Made by a program: the position numbers and the translations under genes. From Procambarus clarkii (Eukaryota > Arthropoda > Malacostraca > Decapoda > Cambaridae), in NCBI RefSeq assembly GCF_040958095.1, contig NC_091227.1, positions 21,922,526-21,986,525 of the forward strand: DNA of 64,000 nt, written 5' to 3'. Below, piece after piece: positions 34,655 through 47,435 of the stretch. The notes beneath the pieces were generated by a model. It had not been told where the DNA came from and did no database searches. It worked only from the letters and a program-made list of their open reading frames with translations. Within the stretch, counting starts at the first letter, position 1; every line of letters begins with the position of its first letter.

Positions 34655-35480
34655 ACATTACATCACAGACACTCATTGTATCATGAATAATCAATAAGTG
34701 GATAAGCAGAAAGAATAAAAAAAACGACTTGAACAAACAAGCAGACAGAGTACCAGAGAATCAGGAATTGAGCACAGAATGAGAAGGGAAACAGAAAAGC
34801 AATTTGAAAATATTACAACTAATGCAAAGACCCAATCCAAATAGCTTCCCAACAGCATCAGGAGCAAAACAACAGTTAAGGAACAAGTGATTAGAAATGA
34901 TGATAGGGACAGGGAATAAGAACAGGACTTGTTCAGTGAGAACAACCGAGAAGTGTGTGAGGAATCTGACAAGGGGGTTCCATGAGGTATTCAGAATAGG
35001 AGGAGGAAACGTTCTTGAGAAAAGGGGAATGGAATCAAACCAAGCAAGACTGGAGGACTTTGTCTCACAAACTTTGAACAGTCACCTGAAATCAGGCAAA
35101 ATAAAAGGGTGGGTTGATTGTATATTTTTGGACTGTCAGAAAGCCTATGTCAGTACCCCACAGGAGACTAGTGAATAAAATGGAGAACTGACAGGAGTGA
35201 TAGGGAAAGTGGTTCTGTGGATAAAGAAGACTGTCGCTGTGAAAGAGTGTGACAAGAGAGGCCTCAGAGTAGAGGAATGTTTCTAGTGGCATCCATTACG
35301 GGTCAGTACTGGGGCCACTCCTATTCCTAATTTATTTGGTTCTAGATGAGGGGTTACATTCCTTCTTTCATTGTTTGCTGATAATGCAAAAATTATGGCC
35401 TTTTCTGCTATGAAAATTCTAGAACAAAAACTTCATCTAGTATTCCACCACTGGGATAGGGAGATGGAACTTTTACAGAT
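34655..35480 (+). mobile_element. LINE reverse transcriptase fragment (second LINE type)
   Basis: Sense strand, frame-broken. TARLEDFVSQTL-like residues near 35049, then W-V-D-C-I-F-L-D-C-Q-K-A-Y at about 35113-35150 (motif A, usually V-D-x-x-Y-L-D-F-Q-K-A-F-D, here lacking the final Asp), then V-S-T-G-A-T-P-I-P-N near 35300 (motif B, usually Q-G-S-V-L-G-P-L-L-F) and L-F-A-D-N-A-K-I near 35376 (the catalytic F-A-D-D block with the second Asp replaced by Asn). A dead copy. Confidence 0.7.
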
Positions 35481-35499
35481 AATGACAAAGAAATGAGTG

Positions 35500-36040
35500 A
35501 AATACTGAGGCAGCAGAACAATTCTACTTTCAGTGAGCCCCTAAACACACTAAAGATTGATAACCCAAACATTCTTCATGAATGCAATACCAACATCAAA
35601 TCATATATACTGTATTTGATGTTATTCTAACCCCAATTGATTTTAAAGTAGCCAAAGACAGTATGCCTATGCACTCTGCACCAGGCCGAAATTCCTAGAA
35701 CTCCATATTCATCAAGAATTGTAAAAAAACACTATTGCAGGCCCTAAACATTTTTTGGAGGCTGAGCTTAGATAATGGTGTTATTCTCTTGGCATGACTG
35801 GCATTGAGTCCAACGACTCTGCATTGAGCCCGACAACTCTGGCTGTGTGTCGGGAACAATATGCTTGTAAGCTTTTGATGTTTCAAGGTAGGCATCTAGA
35901 AAAGTTTCTCTGTTCTCTGTAGGAGTCTCCCTTCCCCCCTCAAAATTGCAATCATCTTCAGGAAGATATTATCCTTGTCACAGAACCAGTACACAGTAGA
36001 AAATAATACCATTTTCATTGCATTATTTGTCATGTTTGCA
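35500..36040 (+). mobile_element. LINE reverse transcriptase fragment
   Basis: Corresponds to the same stretch as 51650-51960: AAAGATTGATAACCC, ATGCAATACCAACATCAAA and GCCTATGCACTCTGCACCAGG have close counterparts there (51670-51800). Frame-broken. Confidence 0.55.
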
Positions 36041-36649
36041 CATTTACTGTGTATGGCTGAAGAACAGAGTTGGCACCAAAAACTCGATAATCTACATTCT
36101 TATGACATTCTGTGCAAGTCTTTAGACATTTTTAGTTATTACTCATGAGTATTACCTCATGCTTGGTGGTGTTTGTGAGGGCAGTGGAGTCATCCTATGT
36201 TGTTCATAGCTTTTGTAGTGTGCTTAGTGGTGTTGTCTTAAACTTTAAGGCTGGATTTCCCTAAATAGTAAAACCTTGGGTTGTGGGTTGGTGGCGACCT
36301 CACGTGCTTAGCTGTCTCAGGTTGCTACCTGCGTTCACCATTTCACAGCCATCATTCATCATGTACTGTACTTCTAACCTACAGTATTTGCTTTGAAAAA
36401 AAAAACACTATTTCTGCTTTGTTTCTTTAATTTTTTTGGTTTCAGTCTTGCCATACATTTATTCACTATTATGCATTTCTCCACTGTGGTATTGCTTGCT
36501 TAACACTGCCAATGGCTTAACACCAATACTTGATGACAGAGGCATTGGAGATGTGAAGCTTAGGCTCTTGTTGGTGTACCATTTAGAGATTGCAAGGGTG
36601 TTCCAGCATTTAAAGCTGGAATACTTGTAGGCAAGGGTGACTACATGAA

Positions 36650-37430
36650 TGAGAGAGAGAGATAAACTGGAGCAGTTTTCTTTACAGTCTGAAAAAAATT
36701 AATCACATACTACTCAGTTGCTCTTCCTCTATTTCAAGAATGACAAGAAAGGCTGTGTAAAGAAAGAGGGAAAGTCAAATTAAAGCTACAAGAATCATAC
36801 ATAATCCAGGAGAGACAAAGAACAAACAGCCATCATTGAAATAGAAATTCCACATTTCTTTATTGCAAAATCTAGAGAAAAAACTTCATTCTAGTATCAG
36901 GTCCCCTTGCAAAAGTGAGATGAAACTTAACTGGTGGCAGAGAAATGATTGAACCCATGTAAAGCTCACTTCTCCAGGATACTGTACTTGCTCCAGTATT
37001 TTCATTTTAGACGTAGATAAAGATACAGACAGTAGTATTACATCATTCTTTGCAGATGACTGTAGGCTTGGGATGTTATCATGCTCTCTGTCCTGTGGCT
37101 CAGGTGCAACGTTGTTTGCATATTATTCAAATGTGGCCTGCTGAAGACTGCTTGACCAGTTCCCTCTACAGTTTCCCTATGTGTCTTGTTCAAGGGTCGG
37201 ACTTTATCTGGTTATGTCTTGTGGTTTAACTCGCGGTATGGCAAGTATTTCGACTTGGGGTTTATGGGGTTCTAAAAGTAAAAAAAAAAAAAAAAAAATA
37301 TATATCCTGAATTGGAAAACTTTGTACAGGAGAAGTTTAGATTCAGGAAAGACCTGGTTAAAATACAGTACTAATTTGGAAACAAGGTCGTTGATTTATG
37401 GAACAAATTACGGGGTAACATAAGCTTGAT
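36650..37430 (+). mobile_element. LINE reverse transcriptase and C-terminal fragments
   Basis: S-F-F-A-D-D-C-R at about 37040-37063 preserves the catalytic F-A-D-D box, preceded by an ILAPVF-like block near 36988. Further on, NWKTLYRRSLDSGKTWLKYS (37310-37370) is the typical C-terminal tail. The interior between them, including an A18 run near 37281, is not coding. Best read as pieces of one or two decayed copies. Confidence 0.6.
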
Positions 37431-37471
37431 CACATATTTTGAACAATGTTTTTGCATACAATATACAGTAT

Positions 37472-38172
37472 TTAACACCTTTGCTCTCCGTCAACGCCAC
37501 TGGCGTTTGAAATTTTTCTCGTGTCCGTGCCGGGGATGTAAACGGTGTCCACATTTTAAAATATTTGTTTAAAATTTAAATTTTATCCGGTCAATCTGGG
37601 AGTGGTTTTAAAATGAGCACCTTTAAATTGCGCACAATTTGATACCAAAATGAGTGATGTAACACAAAAATTGATGTCATTAAACTGAACGGGTATACAC
37701 AATAGGTTGCGGGTGTGATAATTGGTGCTCGTTCATGGGTAACTTTTGGCTTTGCTAAGCGGAGCCACTCTGGGCTTTTGGACAACATACACATATATAT
37801 GTGCAGGGAATTTAATTGCGAATACAACGATACCAAAATGAACGACGTAGCGTGAGAATTAAAGCGAGAAAACTGAAACGAGTATACACATTTTACTGAT
37901 TTTGTGTGCTCATGGGTAACTTTTGCCGACTTTAGGCTTTGCTGTGGGGAGTCACGCTGGGCTTTTGGACATTATATGCATATACAACTAGGGAATTCCA
38001 CTGCGAACACAATGATACCAAAACGAACGACGTAGCACGAGATTTAACATGAGAAAACTGAAATGAGTATACGCATTTCAGTATCGCCGCTCTTGCTCGC
38101 ATGCTGGAGTGCACCACCAGGAGCAGTTTGTGTATACAAACGGAGCGCACGTCCGGGGTGCGAAAGTGTTAA
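37472..38172. mobile_element. 701-bp TTAA-flanked MITE with internal tandem repeats
   Basis: Left end TTAACACCTTTGCTCTCC and reverse complement of right end TTAACACTTTCGCACCCC are imperfect inverted ends at TTAA sites. The interior holds three tandem copies of a ~185-bp unit, anchored by GATACCAAAATGAACGACGTA-like motifs near 37641, 37830 and 38014. No coding capacity. Confidence 0.65.
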
Positions 38173-38692
38173 AAAGAAAATTCGTGAAACAAAAATTAGA
38201 AATGTGTATAGAATTTTGTTCTATCTCATGATACCAAAAACATGATTATGCATTAATATTTGTATAATCTTAGAATTAGGTTTGTTTTCTTTGGGTTTGA
38301 GTAACCATGCTTATGTTGTAATGCCAATTATCAAAGAGAGAAATCTGAAAACAATTTTTACGAGTAAACTTGATTCAGACCCTCTTAAATTTATTTATTA
38401 ACTTGTAATTATTATGTCTGTTTTTATCCCGAGATAAAAAGCCAGGAATGCCCATTTTGATCAGCTGTAATTGAAACTAACAATTAGGACATCTAAAATA
38501 TTGACTTATCCTAATTATCCACAATTATTTGTTGATATTCAAGATTATCTGGATCGGCTCACTTACAGTAGTCCAAATTTATAAATTAAGCAATTATGAT
38601 TATCTTAGATTGAACAGTTCATTTGATTATTTACCCGTAATGAACATAACTTATATTCTAAGTGCTGTGCTGGGTTTAAAAGATATAGTATA

Positions 38693-39380
38693 TTAACGCT
38701 TTTGTTGCCTCGGCGGGTGACCCGCCACGCACCTCAAGGTAGCCCGAGCAGAGCGTGTGAACTCGCCACCACCCACAAATATTTATACAGTACACTTTTA
38801 GCTTTCTGACTTCAGTTTTTGTGCTATGCCGTTCCATTTGGTATCAGTTGTTTGCAAATTGTTTCTGTATCCATGCTCTAAAGGGAAACATGCATATAAG
38901 AACATATGTCTCGCTTTCCTTTTACATTAATATACAGTACGTTCCTATACAGTACGTTAGACCCGCTGTGCACCACAAGGTTGGCTGAGAGTACACCACC
39001 AAACAAACATGTTTATACTCCTTTCAGCTTTCCGACCTCAATTTTCGAGCTATGTCGTTCAATTTGGTATATTGAATTGTTCACAATAGAATGCTGTGAA
39101 GGGATATTTACATATCGTATAAGCACACACACACACACACACACGCACCTCACTTTCCTATATTTTTGACCGCTGCGCACTGTAAGGTAGCCCGAATGTT
39201 GCCCGAGAGCTCACCACTCCTATGTGTATTCTCTTTTCAGCTTTCTCACCTCAATTTTTGTGTTACGTCATTCAATTTGGTATAAAATTGTTTGCCATAG
39301 AATGCTGTAAAGGGGTATTTACATATACGAACATAAGTCTCACTTTTCTATACTTTCGACGAAAACTCAAACTTTCCCTC
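38693..39380. repeat. inverted counterpart of the 37.5 kb tandem-repeat MITE
   Basis: Begins TTAACGCTTTTGTTGCC and contains three tandem ~200-bp units anchored by TATGTCGTTCAATTTGGTAT-like motifs (near 38826, 39052, 39264), the reverse complement of the anchor in the 37472-38172 element. A (CA)n run lies at about 39124-39145. I could not place the right TTAA end. Confidence 0.55.
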
Positions 39381-39399
39381 ATTCGTGTTTCTTTCGATG

Positions 39400-39770
39400 T
39401 TTTTGTCACGGATTGGCTTTGTTCTTGATCAGTATCCATCTGGAAGTCATTTTGCACGAGTTTATAAAGCTGATAACAAATACCCGAGATAAAATAACCA
39501 GAATAGGGAACTTTTCTACTAGAGGGGAGGCTTCGACTGTCACGAGCGAGGTCACGAGAATAGTGAGTTTCCAGCATGGATGAGCACCCACACGATGGGG
39601 TCAGGATGCCATGTGGGCTATACAGAGAATGGGAAGAAGTTGGCGCTAATTTTAAAACACGTCCCATAGTATTAGGACAATAAGGGGAATTTTTACAAAT
39701 TTGTAAATTATTGATGCCGTTTTCGTCATCCCACATGCGCTATACATATTTGGTTTTATGACGGAATATG
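39400..39770 (-). other. unrecognised 154-codon minus-strand frame region
   Basis: A frame from 39736 to 39272 overlaps the repeat above at its 3' end. The 5' part is locally richer in CpG. The translation has no recognisable domain, signal peptide or repeat. It may be a chance frame in a mobile element. Confidence 0.2.
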
Positions 39771-39834
39771 CGTGATCGAGTTTTGTAATGTAAAACATAC
39801 AAAACGTAAAACATAAAACAAAAGTAATGTTTTG

Positions 39835-39955
39835 CAGTTTAATTGAGAGTCCTGGATTCAATTTCTGGTCAGTTTGAGGCATGTTTCCTTTCACCTGAGG
39901 TCTCCGTTTACCTAGCAGTAAATATGTACCTGGGAGTTTGACAATTGTTGTACTC
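39835..39955 (+). mobile_element. SINE fragment, same family as 22.9 kb
   Basis: Box-B-like GGATTCAATTTCTGG followed by the body wording TTTCCTTTCACCTGAGGTCTC and CACCTAGCAGTAAATA-like sequence seen at 23020-23060. Head truncated. Confidence 0.5.
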
Positions 39956-40290
39956 ACCTAGTTGTACTGTATGTGTTTGACCTGGACTTTTGGTTAGTCC
40001 AGCCAAAATAGTCGAGTTTTGTCTGCCAAACGACCAGTCTTGCACAGAAATTCGGAAACTAGAAATATAATACCTATTATTATAACAAATAATACTGGTT
40101 CCTAAAAATACCATGTACTGGCTGGACATCATATTTCCCTGCTAAAATAGTGGATTTTTTTCCCACATACGTATCCTGTAATATCTCGAGTGAGCATGAC
40201 ATAACATGTCAGCGTTGGCAAGTTCCTTTGTTGTTTTCCTTGACGATGCTTGACACAGGATTAAAAATTTTCCTTTATGGCCTGCCACAA

Positions 40291-40425
40291 GCAGTTACAG
40301 CCAGTCATAGCCAGTCACAGGCAGCTGCAGCCAATCAGTCAGTCACAGCTAGTCATAGCCTGTTGAAACAAAAGACAGTTAGGCATTTATAGTCACAACC
40401 GGTCACAGGCAGTCATAGTCAATCA
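40291..40425. repeat. CAGTCACAGC-type short tandem repeat
   Basis: Imperfect decamer-like units (CAGTCATAGC, CAGTCACAGG, CAGTCACAGC) repeated over about 135 bp, with interruptions. Confidence 0.75.
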
Positions 40426-40439
40426 GTGAGAATATGATG

Positions 40440-42690
40440 TCGGGTAGTCTCCCTCCCAGGCCACCAGCTGGTAGAAAGTTGGCCAAGACCGTAGCATATT
40501 AATCCCAACCTGTCCTAACGTAGAAGATACCTCTGGAGGTAATCACTTCAAAACCACTGTAATCTGGCTAATTTTCTTAGGGTAAAGTATTTCTAATGAC
40601 TGGCCAATTGCCCTGGTTAAACACCTGGATATTTATCTAGATACCCAGTTTTTGTAAAGGTCTGAAAGCGTATTATGTTCCAAACTTTAAACTGGCCAGT
40701 GAACCTTTGTTCTAAACAGAATCTTCTCAATTTATCACATTATTGTACTGTCATAAATAATTGGTTTAAAATATAAAAAGTCTATGCTTAACTCTTTTTC
40801 TTTGAAATGGTCAAAAGAATTTGGTTGTCTGTAAAGGAAATTCTAAGGAATACTCTATGCTCTTGCCAAACACTCTAGGTCTTTCCTGACACCCATGCCC
40901 TTGCCAGTAGCCCCTAACCCAACACCCACACCCACACCCGACACTGATACCCACACCCTCGTCTACTCATTGATCAGTCATCTTGACATGCGTTTCTATT
41001 GTTTAAGATCATGAAATATTGGTTTGCTTGGTTCATATTTAGCACACATGATTCTTTTGGAATGCCAGATTCAACTTTTTACAAGGTGTAACTTTCGTAT
41101 CTAAATTCAACACAATAAATTTTCTCTTAGCCCTGAACAAGTGAGGGTCGGTCAGGATAATTTTAGTGTTTTGTAGGTTAATAAATGAATATTAATGAAG
41201 CCCTTTATCGATCAAGCAAACAAACTTCAACAAGGTAAGCTGAAATCAAAATTATTTGAGTACTGTGTATGAAGGCCCTCCCCTAACCATGTAAATTATG
41301 TTTGTTGCCATACAAAAGTTGCTAATGTTAATTTTAGAACCTTTCTGACATGAATTCCTGCTAATCCAAATGTCCAGCTAACTCGTGGAGGGGGGTGGGC
41401 CCCATATAGTCCAGATTAATGAGGGTAGACAGTACTCAACTGTGCTTGCAGGGGGGGGGGGTTAAGCTTCAGCTCTTGTTCCTTGGCAGTCATTCAGCTA
41501 GTTTATAGGTTCCTTGACCTGTTGGATTGCATAATGGGGAAGGTCAGTACAGTAGTTGGCCAAGGGGAGTCTTGATAAGCCTAAGTACCGCCCTTCTGTT
41601 TCTGAGAATGGGAAACCATAAACCATATTACTGTATATACTGTAATAACAACTAGTTTTAAAGAGAATTAGGAAACCAAAGTGTGAGCAACTTTTAAGAA
41701 TAACACTGTATGTATTGAAATAATATTTTTATTCTACTTGAAAATAATTTGAAATGTTTTACCTTTTTATTTATATGGAAGCAAGCATGTAGTGTGTATA
41801 TAATTTTATTTTTTCAGTAATGTGCATACTTTTCCATTGCTTCAGTTTATAATGAATAAAGGACTAAAATGGTTGATGCTGGTATTAAGATATTCCTAAA
41901 CATTGATATTTTGAAAAGTGTGTACATTCCTGTTTGTCCATATAAAAGTGAGCCAGCTGTATTTAACTGTAGCCTGGCAAACATAAAAGAATATATTTTA
42001 TGGTTTATTTTATCATGCCACAATTGTATGAGGTTGTTAATGAGAAGGAAACTCATGATTGGATTGATGTTTTGCAAGATTGTACTAGATAAAACATGGT
42101 AGTACAGTATAAGTTGCTTACATTTAAACACATTATCAATGATACATTTACATGGAATATTGTTAAAATATACTTATTTAAATAATGCTGAGTGGCAAAA
42201 TTATAAAAAAGGCTTAATTTTATTTTACTATAGGGTAAATCTGTCTTGTTGTGGGGAACTACAAGGATGTGAATGATAACTACTAAAATGTTGCCAGCAC
42301 CTAATTTTTTGTTTTAAATTTTGATGGTGCTACATTAGGAAGTACGTAGTAAGGAATGTAAGAGCCATTGAGAATATAGATGTTAAAACAAAATTATGTA
42401 CATTAACATGGGTTGACATTTTTTCAATCAAAACTCAAAGCTTTTTGTTAAATAGGGTTTATGGGCTTGACTGTGGGACGAGGGTGTAAATGTTTGTCAG
42501 TATTCATTGTATAGTAATCTAAATTAAGATTTTGCATAATACATGTAGCAATTGAGTTAGGGGGAAGCAAATTTAATTTATATAGTTGGATTAACTTTGA
42601 AATGCATTGCTTATGTTTTTTTGTGTAAAAATGCATAGTGTTCTATCATTTGTGGTAGGAATATCCCAAAGATCTGATTAATACCTATAT
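40440..42690. other. intron sequence with little recognised content
   Basis: Includes a (CCCACA)n-like patch near 40918-40965 and, at about 41450-41600, wording of an antisense LINE tail (GCTCTTGTTCCTTGGCAGTC). No exon is supported. Confidence 0.4.
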
Positions 42691-42699
42691 ACAAATAAC

Positions 42700-43120
42700 T
42701 CAAGTTTCCAACATCTCAATCTTCCGTGGACTGGTGTACAGGCTCCTAATCCTAAGCCATATCATTAGATCATACAGTATATAGAGTTTACCTCCACTAC
42801 TTCATTATGAAGTTTATCCCATTTGTTCACTACCGAAAAATTCTTTCTGCTCTTGGGTTCATCTGGGTACTATGATATACTTAATTTCCATCTGTGCTTT
42901 CTTGAGTGTCCCCCATTTCAAATAGTCTATTCTTGTCTTACCTGTTTATTCCTCTGTGCATTAGTGATAGTCGTACCTGACTCTGCTCTCTGCCAGTGAC
43001 AGAAGGCTTGATTTCTTGACTCTTTCTTTGTAGCTCAGACTTCTTGCTCTAGGACTATTCTAGTGGCATGCTGCTAACTATTTTCATGCTTTGTCGTTTT
43101 TGAGATAAAGGCTATATGTT
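42700..43120 (-). mobile_element. LINE 3' end, antisense, degenerate
   Basis: + strand wording parallels 6550-6900: a GGCTCCTAATCCTAA block, TTTACCTCCACTACTTC, TTTATCCCATTTGTTCACTAC and AAAAATTCTTTCTGCT, then TTTCCATCTGTGCTTTCTTG. It is the same C-terminal tail as the 6.5 kb copy but more decayed. Confidence 0.55.
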
Positions 43121-43389
43121 GGTCCTGCATATTACACAATTACTCTAGCATGTCATATGCAAGATCCTGAATGGTTTCTTGTTCAGATTTCTAAAGGCAA
43201 TTCTTATGCTGGCTAACCTTGCATATGCAACAGATGATACCTGTTTGGTATCTTCAGGAGGCAAGTTCGATGTTATATCGAGGCCAAAATGTTTTTCTCT
43301 TCCCTTTGGTTCGAGATGGCATTCTACCTTTCTTCAATGAAACGGTATCAGAAGAGATGTTAGCTTCTACGCTTTAGCCAACAATATGG

Positions 43390-45250
43390 AAATTCCCTGA
43401 AATATCTCTTGTGCAAGTAGGTAATGCTCTGAATGGTACAAGTGGAGTTGATGCTTACATCAACTGGGCTTTTCTTCAATTCCAGTTGGAAGCAGAAAAT
43501 AGTACAAGCAGTGCGCATGAAGAAGCAAATCTGATGGCAAACAGTACCACACAGGAAAATGGTGTGATTGACCTGCTTAATGAAGAAACAGAGTGAAATA
43601 ATAGGGTTGCCCAATCTGATGAAGCACCCACACAAGCAAACAGGCATTAGTGGCTGGATCCCTTTCCAGTAAAATGAATTGCTCCATTTTCACTATCATA
43701 CATGGAATTGCAGCTACAGTACATGAAAAAATACCACATTTGGAAAAACAAAAGCTGCCGAATTGTGATGAGTAGTATATAAGCAATGTTCATAAATGCA
43801 GATGGAAATATGCATAGAGGGGGTAGAGTTACAAGGAGTGGCAGAAGAACCACCACGCATGACTGATAATGGAAACAAATCTGACGAGCGTTATAGAAAA
43901 TGCAATTTTTCCTATAAGGATATCAAGTAATAAGGAAAGATAGGGTGAACAGAGGGGAAGGTAACATTCCTTTTGCTACAGCTGCACTGGAGCTATGAAG
44001 TAAATTACTTGAGAAATCCAACCAGCAAGTGTACATACAGGGAATAGCAACATTGGGAGACATGAAGATACAGTAGTGGTGATTTCCAATTCCGCACCAA
44101 ACAGTAAAAGGCCTAGGAAAGAATACAATGCAACAAGAATTTTCTAAATGTAATGGAAAAAGTAGCCACAGTGGCAAGGGAAAAAAAGACCTAAAATTCT
44201 AATATTAGCAGACTTTAACCTTAGAGAAATAGACTACATAAATAAGGACCCCCATAGGGGAGATAAGATATGGAAAGCAAAACTAGTAGACATGGCAGAT
44301 AACGCTTTTAAAGCTGCATATTACAAAACCAACAAGAGTAAGAGAAGGCCCACCAACAATGCTAGAGATGGTGTTACCCAAAATGAGGCAGATGTTGAAG
44401 AAACAAAATTATGAGATGCCTCAAGGAGCTAGTGACCATTGCTTTGTCATGATTAAATATATATAGTGGAGATGGAGTTGGTCACACAAAGAAACCTGTC
44501 GATGAAAAGGGATTACAGGCATGGGGGAAAGAGAAATGGATCAGTAGCCAGCAGATGAGATGATGGAATTCATTGCTGGAAAGTGTGCTGATGCAACGGA
44601 GCAGTTCATACCATTCAAGGAGGTGGACAGTAAAAGTAATGTAAACCCCAGGTTCAATAGTCAATGCAGGGACACTAAAGAAAAGACAAAAATTGTCTGG
44701 AAAATTTACAGAGAACTAGGAACAGAAGACAATAGAGGGGGGACTACAGAAAACCAGAAATGAATACTGTATTCCCAAGTTAGAAGAGAAGCTGAAAGGC
44801 ATTTTGAAAATGACACTGTTACAAAGCAAAAGACTAGACAAAGATGTTCTCTAGCCACATAAGGTGAAAATCAATGGTGCAAACCCATTATTCACAATGA
44901 AGAAACTAATTGGTAATTCTCATGAAATTATTATGAGATTTGTGAGAAGCTTGGCAAAAGGTTTCAGGAGGTCTTCACAATAGAACCAATTTAGAGACCA
45001 ATCGTGTGAAATACAAGACCAGAAGAAACATTGAATGTCATTGTAGTTATTGTAGAAGAGGTAAGAAAACACCTGGAGAAACTAGACATGGCAAAATCAA
45101 TGGGGCCAGGCCTAATCTCACCATAGCTGCTGAATGAGGCTGTAGAAGTAATTTGTCACTCATGATCTAAAAATGTTGAATAAAACATTTGGGACGGGAA
45201 ATCTCCCAAAAGTCTGAAAATCCCCAAACATAGTCCCAATATTCAATAAA
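43390..45250 (+). mobile_element. LINE 5' part: endonuclease and start of reverse transcriptase
   Basis: Sense strand. I-L-A-D-F-N-L-R-E-I-D at about 44197-44230 is the G/A-D-F-N block of the LINE apurinic endonuclease, with further AP-endonuclease-like residues before it. Downstream are KRFQEVFTIEP-like (about 44955-44990) and L-E-K-L-D-M-A-K-S-M-G-P-G at about 45077-45115, the region before the first reverse transcriptase motif. The frame 43411-43596 may be ORF1/N-terminal. The copy stops near 45250, where the ACC-rich array begins. Confidence 0.65.
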
Positions 45251-45289
45251 GGTGATAAAATGAGGCACACTTATTCTGTGAATCTCCTT

Positions 45290-47185
45290 TTATCCGGCAC
45301 CACCCATTGCCTACTGCTGCCACCACCACCACCCAGTTCTTACTACAACCACCCAGTACCTATTACCACCACCACCATCCAGTACCTACAACCTAGTACA
45401 ACCACCACCACAACTGCCCAGTATCTACTACCACCACCAAGTACCTACTAGCACCACCACTGCCCAGTACCTACCACCACTACCACCCAGTACCTACTAC
45501 CACCACCACCATCACCTACTGCCACCACCATCACCACCCAATATCTACTACCACCAAAACAACCAGAGTACCTACTTATACTAGCACCACTGCCTCCCAG
45601 TACCCTACTACCACCACATATCACCACCACCTAGTACCTTACCACCTCCACCCAGTACCTACTACTGTGTTCCACCACAATCTAGTATCTACCACCACCA
45701 CCCCAGTACCTACCACCACCACCACCCCAGTACCTACCACCACCACCACCACCACCCCAGTACCTACCACCACCACCACCCCAGTACCTACCACCACCAC
45801 CACCCCAGTACCTACCACCACCACCACCCCAGTACCTACCACCACCACCACCCCAGTACCTACCACCACCACCACCCCAGTACCTACCACCACCACCACC
45901 CCAGTACCTACCACCACCACCCCAGTACCTACCACCACCACCCCAGTACTTACCACCACCACCACCCCAGTACCTACCACCACCACCCCAGTACTTACCA
46001 CCACCACCACCCCAGTACTTACCACCACCACCACCCCAGTACTTACCACCACCACCACCCCAGTACTTACCACCACCACCACCCCAGTACCTACTACCAC
46101 CACCACCCCAGTACCTACTACCACCACCACCCCAGTACCTACTACCACCACCACCCCAGTACTTACCACCACCACCCCAGTACTTACCACCACCACCCCA
46201 GTACTTACCACCACCACCCCAGTACTTACCACCACCACCCCAGTACTTACCACCACCACCACCCCAGTACCTACCACCACCACCACCCCAGTACCTACCA
46301 CCACCACCACCCCAGTACCTACCACCACCACCCCAGTACCTACCACCACCACCCCAGTACCTACCACCACCACCCCAGTACCTACCACCACCACCCCAGT
46401 ACCTACCACCACCACCCCAGTACCTACCACCACCACCCCAGTACCTACCACCACCACCACCCCAGTACTTACCACCACCACCACCCCAGTACTTACCACC
46501 ACCACCACCACCCCAGTACTTACCACCACCACCACCCCAGTACCTACTACCACCACCACCCCAGTACCTACTACCACCACCACCCCAGTACCTACTACCA
46601 CCACCACCCCAGTACCTTCTACCACCACCACCACCACCACCCCAGTACCTACTACCACCACCACCACCACCCCAGTACCTACTACCACCACCACCACCAC
46701 CTCAGTACCTACTACCACCACCACCACCACCTCAGTACCTACTACCACCACCACCACCACCATCAGTACCTACTACCACCACCACCACCACCACAGTACC
46801 TACTACTACCACCACCACCACCACCACAGTACCTACTACCACCACCACCACCACCACCACAGTACCTACTACTACCACCACCACCACAGTACCTACTACC
46901 ACCACCACCACAGTACCTACTACCACCACCACAGTACCTACTACCACCACCACCACCACAGTACCTTACTAACACCACCACCACCACCCCAGTACTTACT
47001 ACCACCACCACCACCACCCCTGTACTTACTACTACCACCACCACCACCACCCCAGTACCTACTACCATCACCACCCCAATACCTACTACCACCACCACCA
47101 CCACCACCACCACCACCACCCAGCACATATCACCACCAACACCCAGTGTCTACCACCTTCACCACCCAGTACCTACCATCACCTA
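45290..47185. repeat. ACC-rich array with embedded CCCAGTACCTA units
   Basis: About 1.9 kb of (ACC)3-6 blocks separated by CCCAGTACCTA or CCCAGTACTTA, so the effective unit is 21-30 bp. The + strand reads as Thr-Thr-Thr-Thr-Pro-Val-Pro/Leu for 511 codons (45667-47202) and the minus strand as Val/Gly runs for 374 codons. The regularity at DNA level, loss of frame by +/-1 changes near 46760, and lack of a signal peptide or splice context favour simple repeat over a mucin-like gene. Confidence 0.9.
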
Positions 47186-47435
47186 TCTTGAGGTTATCTT
47201 GAGATGATTTCGGGGCTTTTTAGTGTCCCCGCGGCCCGGTCCTTGACCAGGCCACCACCCCCAGGAAGCAGCCCGTGACAGCTGACTAACACCCAGGTAC
47301 CTATTTTACTGCTAGGTAACAGGGGCATACAGTGAAAAACTCTGCCCACTGTTTCTCGCCGGCGCCTGGGATCGAACCCAGGACCACAGGATCACACGTC
47401 CAGCGTGCTGTCCGCTCGGCCGACCGGCTCCGACC
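47186..47435 (-). mobile_element. tRNA-derived SINE inside the ACC array
   Basis: On the minus strand a tRNA-like head begins near 47432 with GGAGCCGGTCGGCCGAGCGG (box A within) and box B GGGTTCGATCCC at about 47370. The body includes GTTACCTAGCAGTAAAATAG and ends near 47190 in AAGATAACCTCAAG. ACC-rich sequence lies on both sides (to 47185, and from 47440), so the SINE inserted into an existing array. It is well preserved, suggesting recent activity. Confidence 0.85.

Noticed and set aside
43360..43647. 95-codon Cys-rich minus-strand frame as a small secreted protein
   Set aside because: It is antisense to the N-terminal part of a sense LINE copy whose endonuclease and reverse transcriptase motifs follow.
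45639..47202. 374- and 511-codon frames (Val/Gly-rich and Thr/Pro-rich), read as mucin-like genes
   Set aside because: Both strands are open through the same ACC-rich simple repeat. There is no signal peptide, the frame is lost near the array's right part, and a SINE interrupts the array.
47360..47435. Functional tRNA gene on the minus strand
   Set aside because: Good A and B boxes, but part of a full SINE with a characteristic body and tail.
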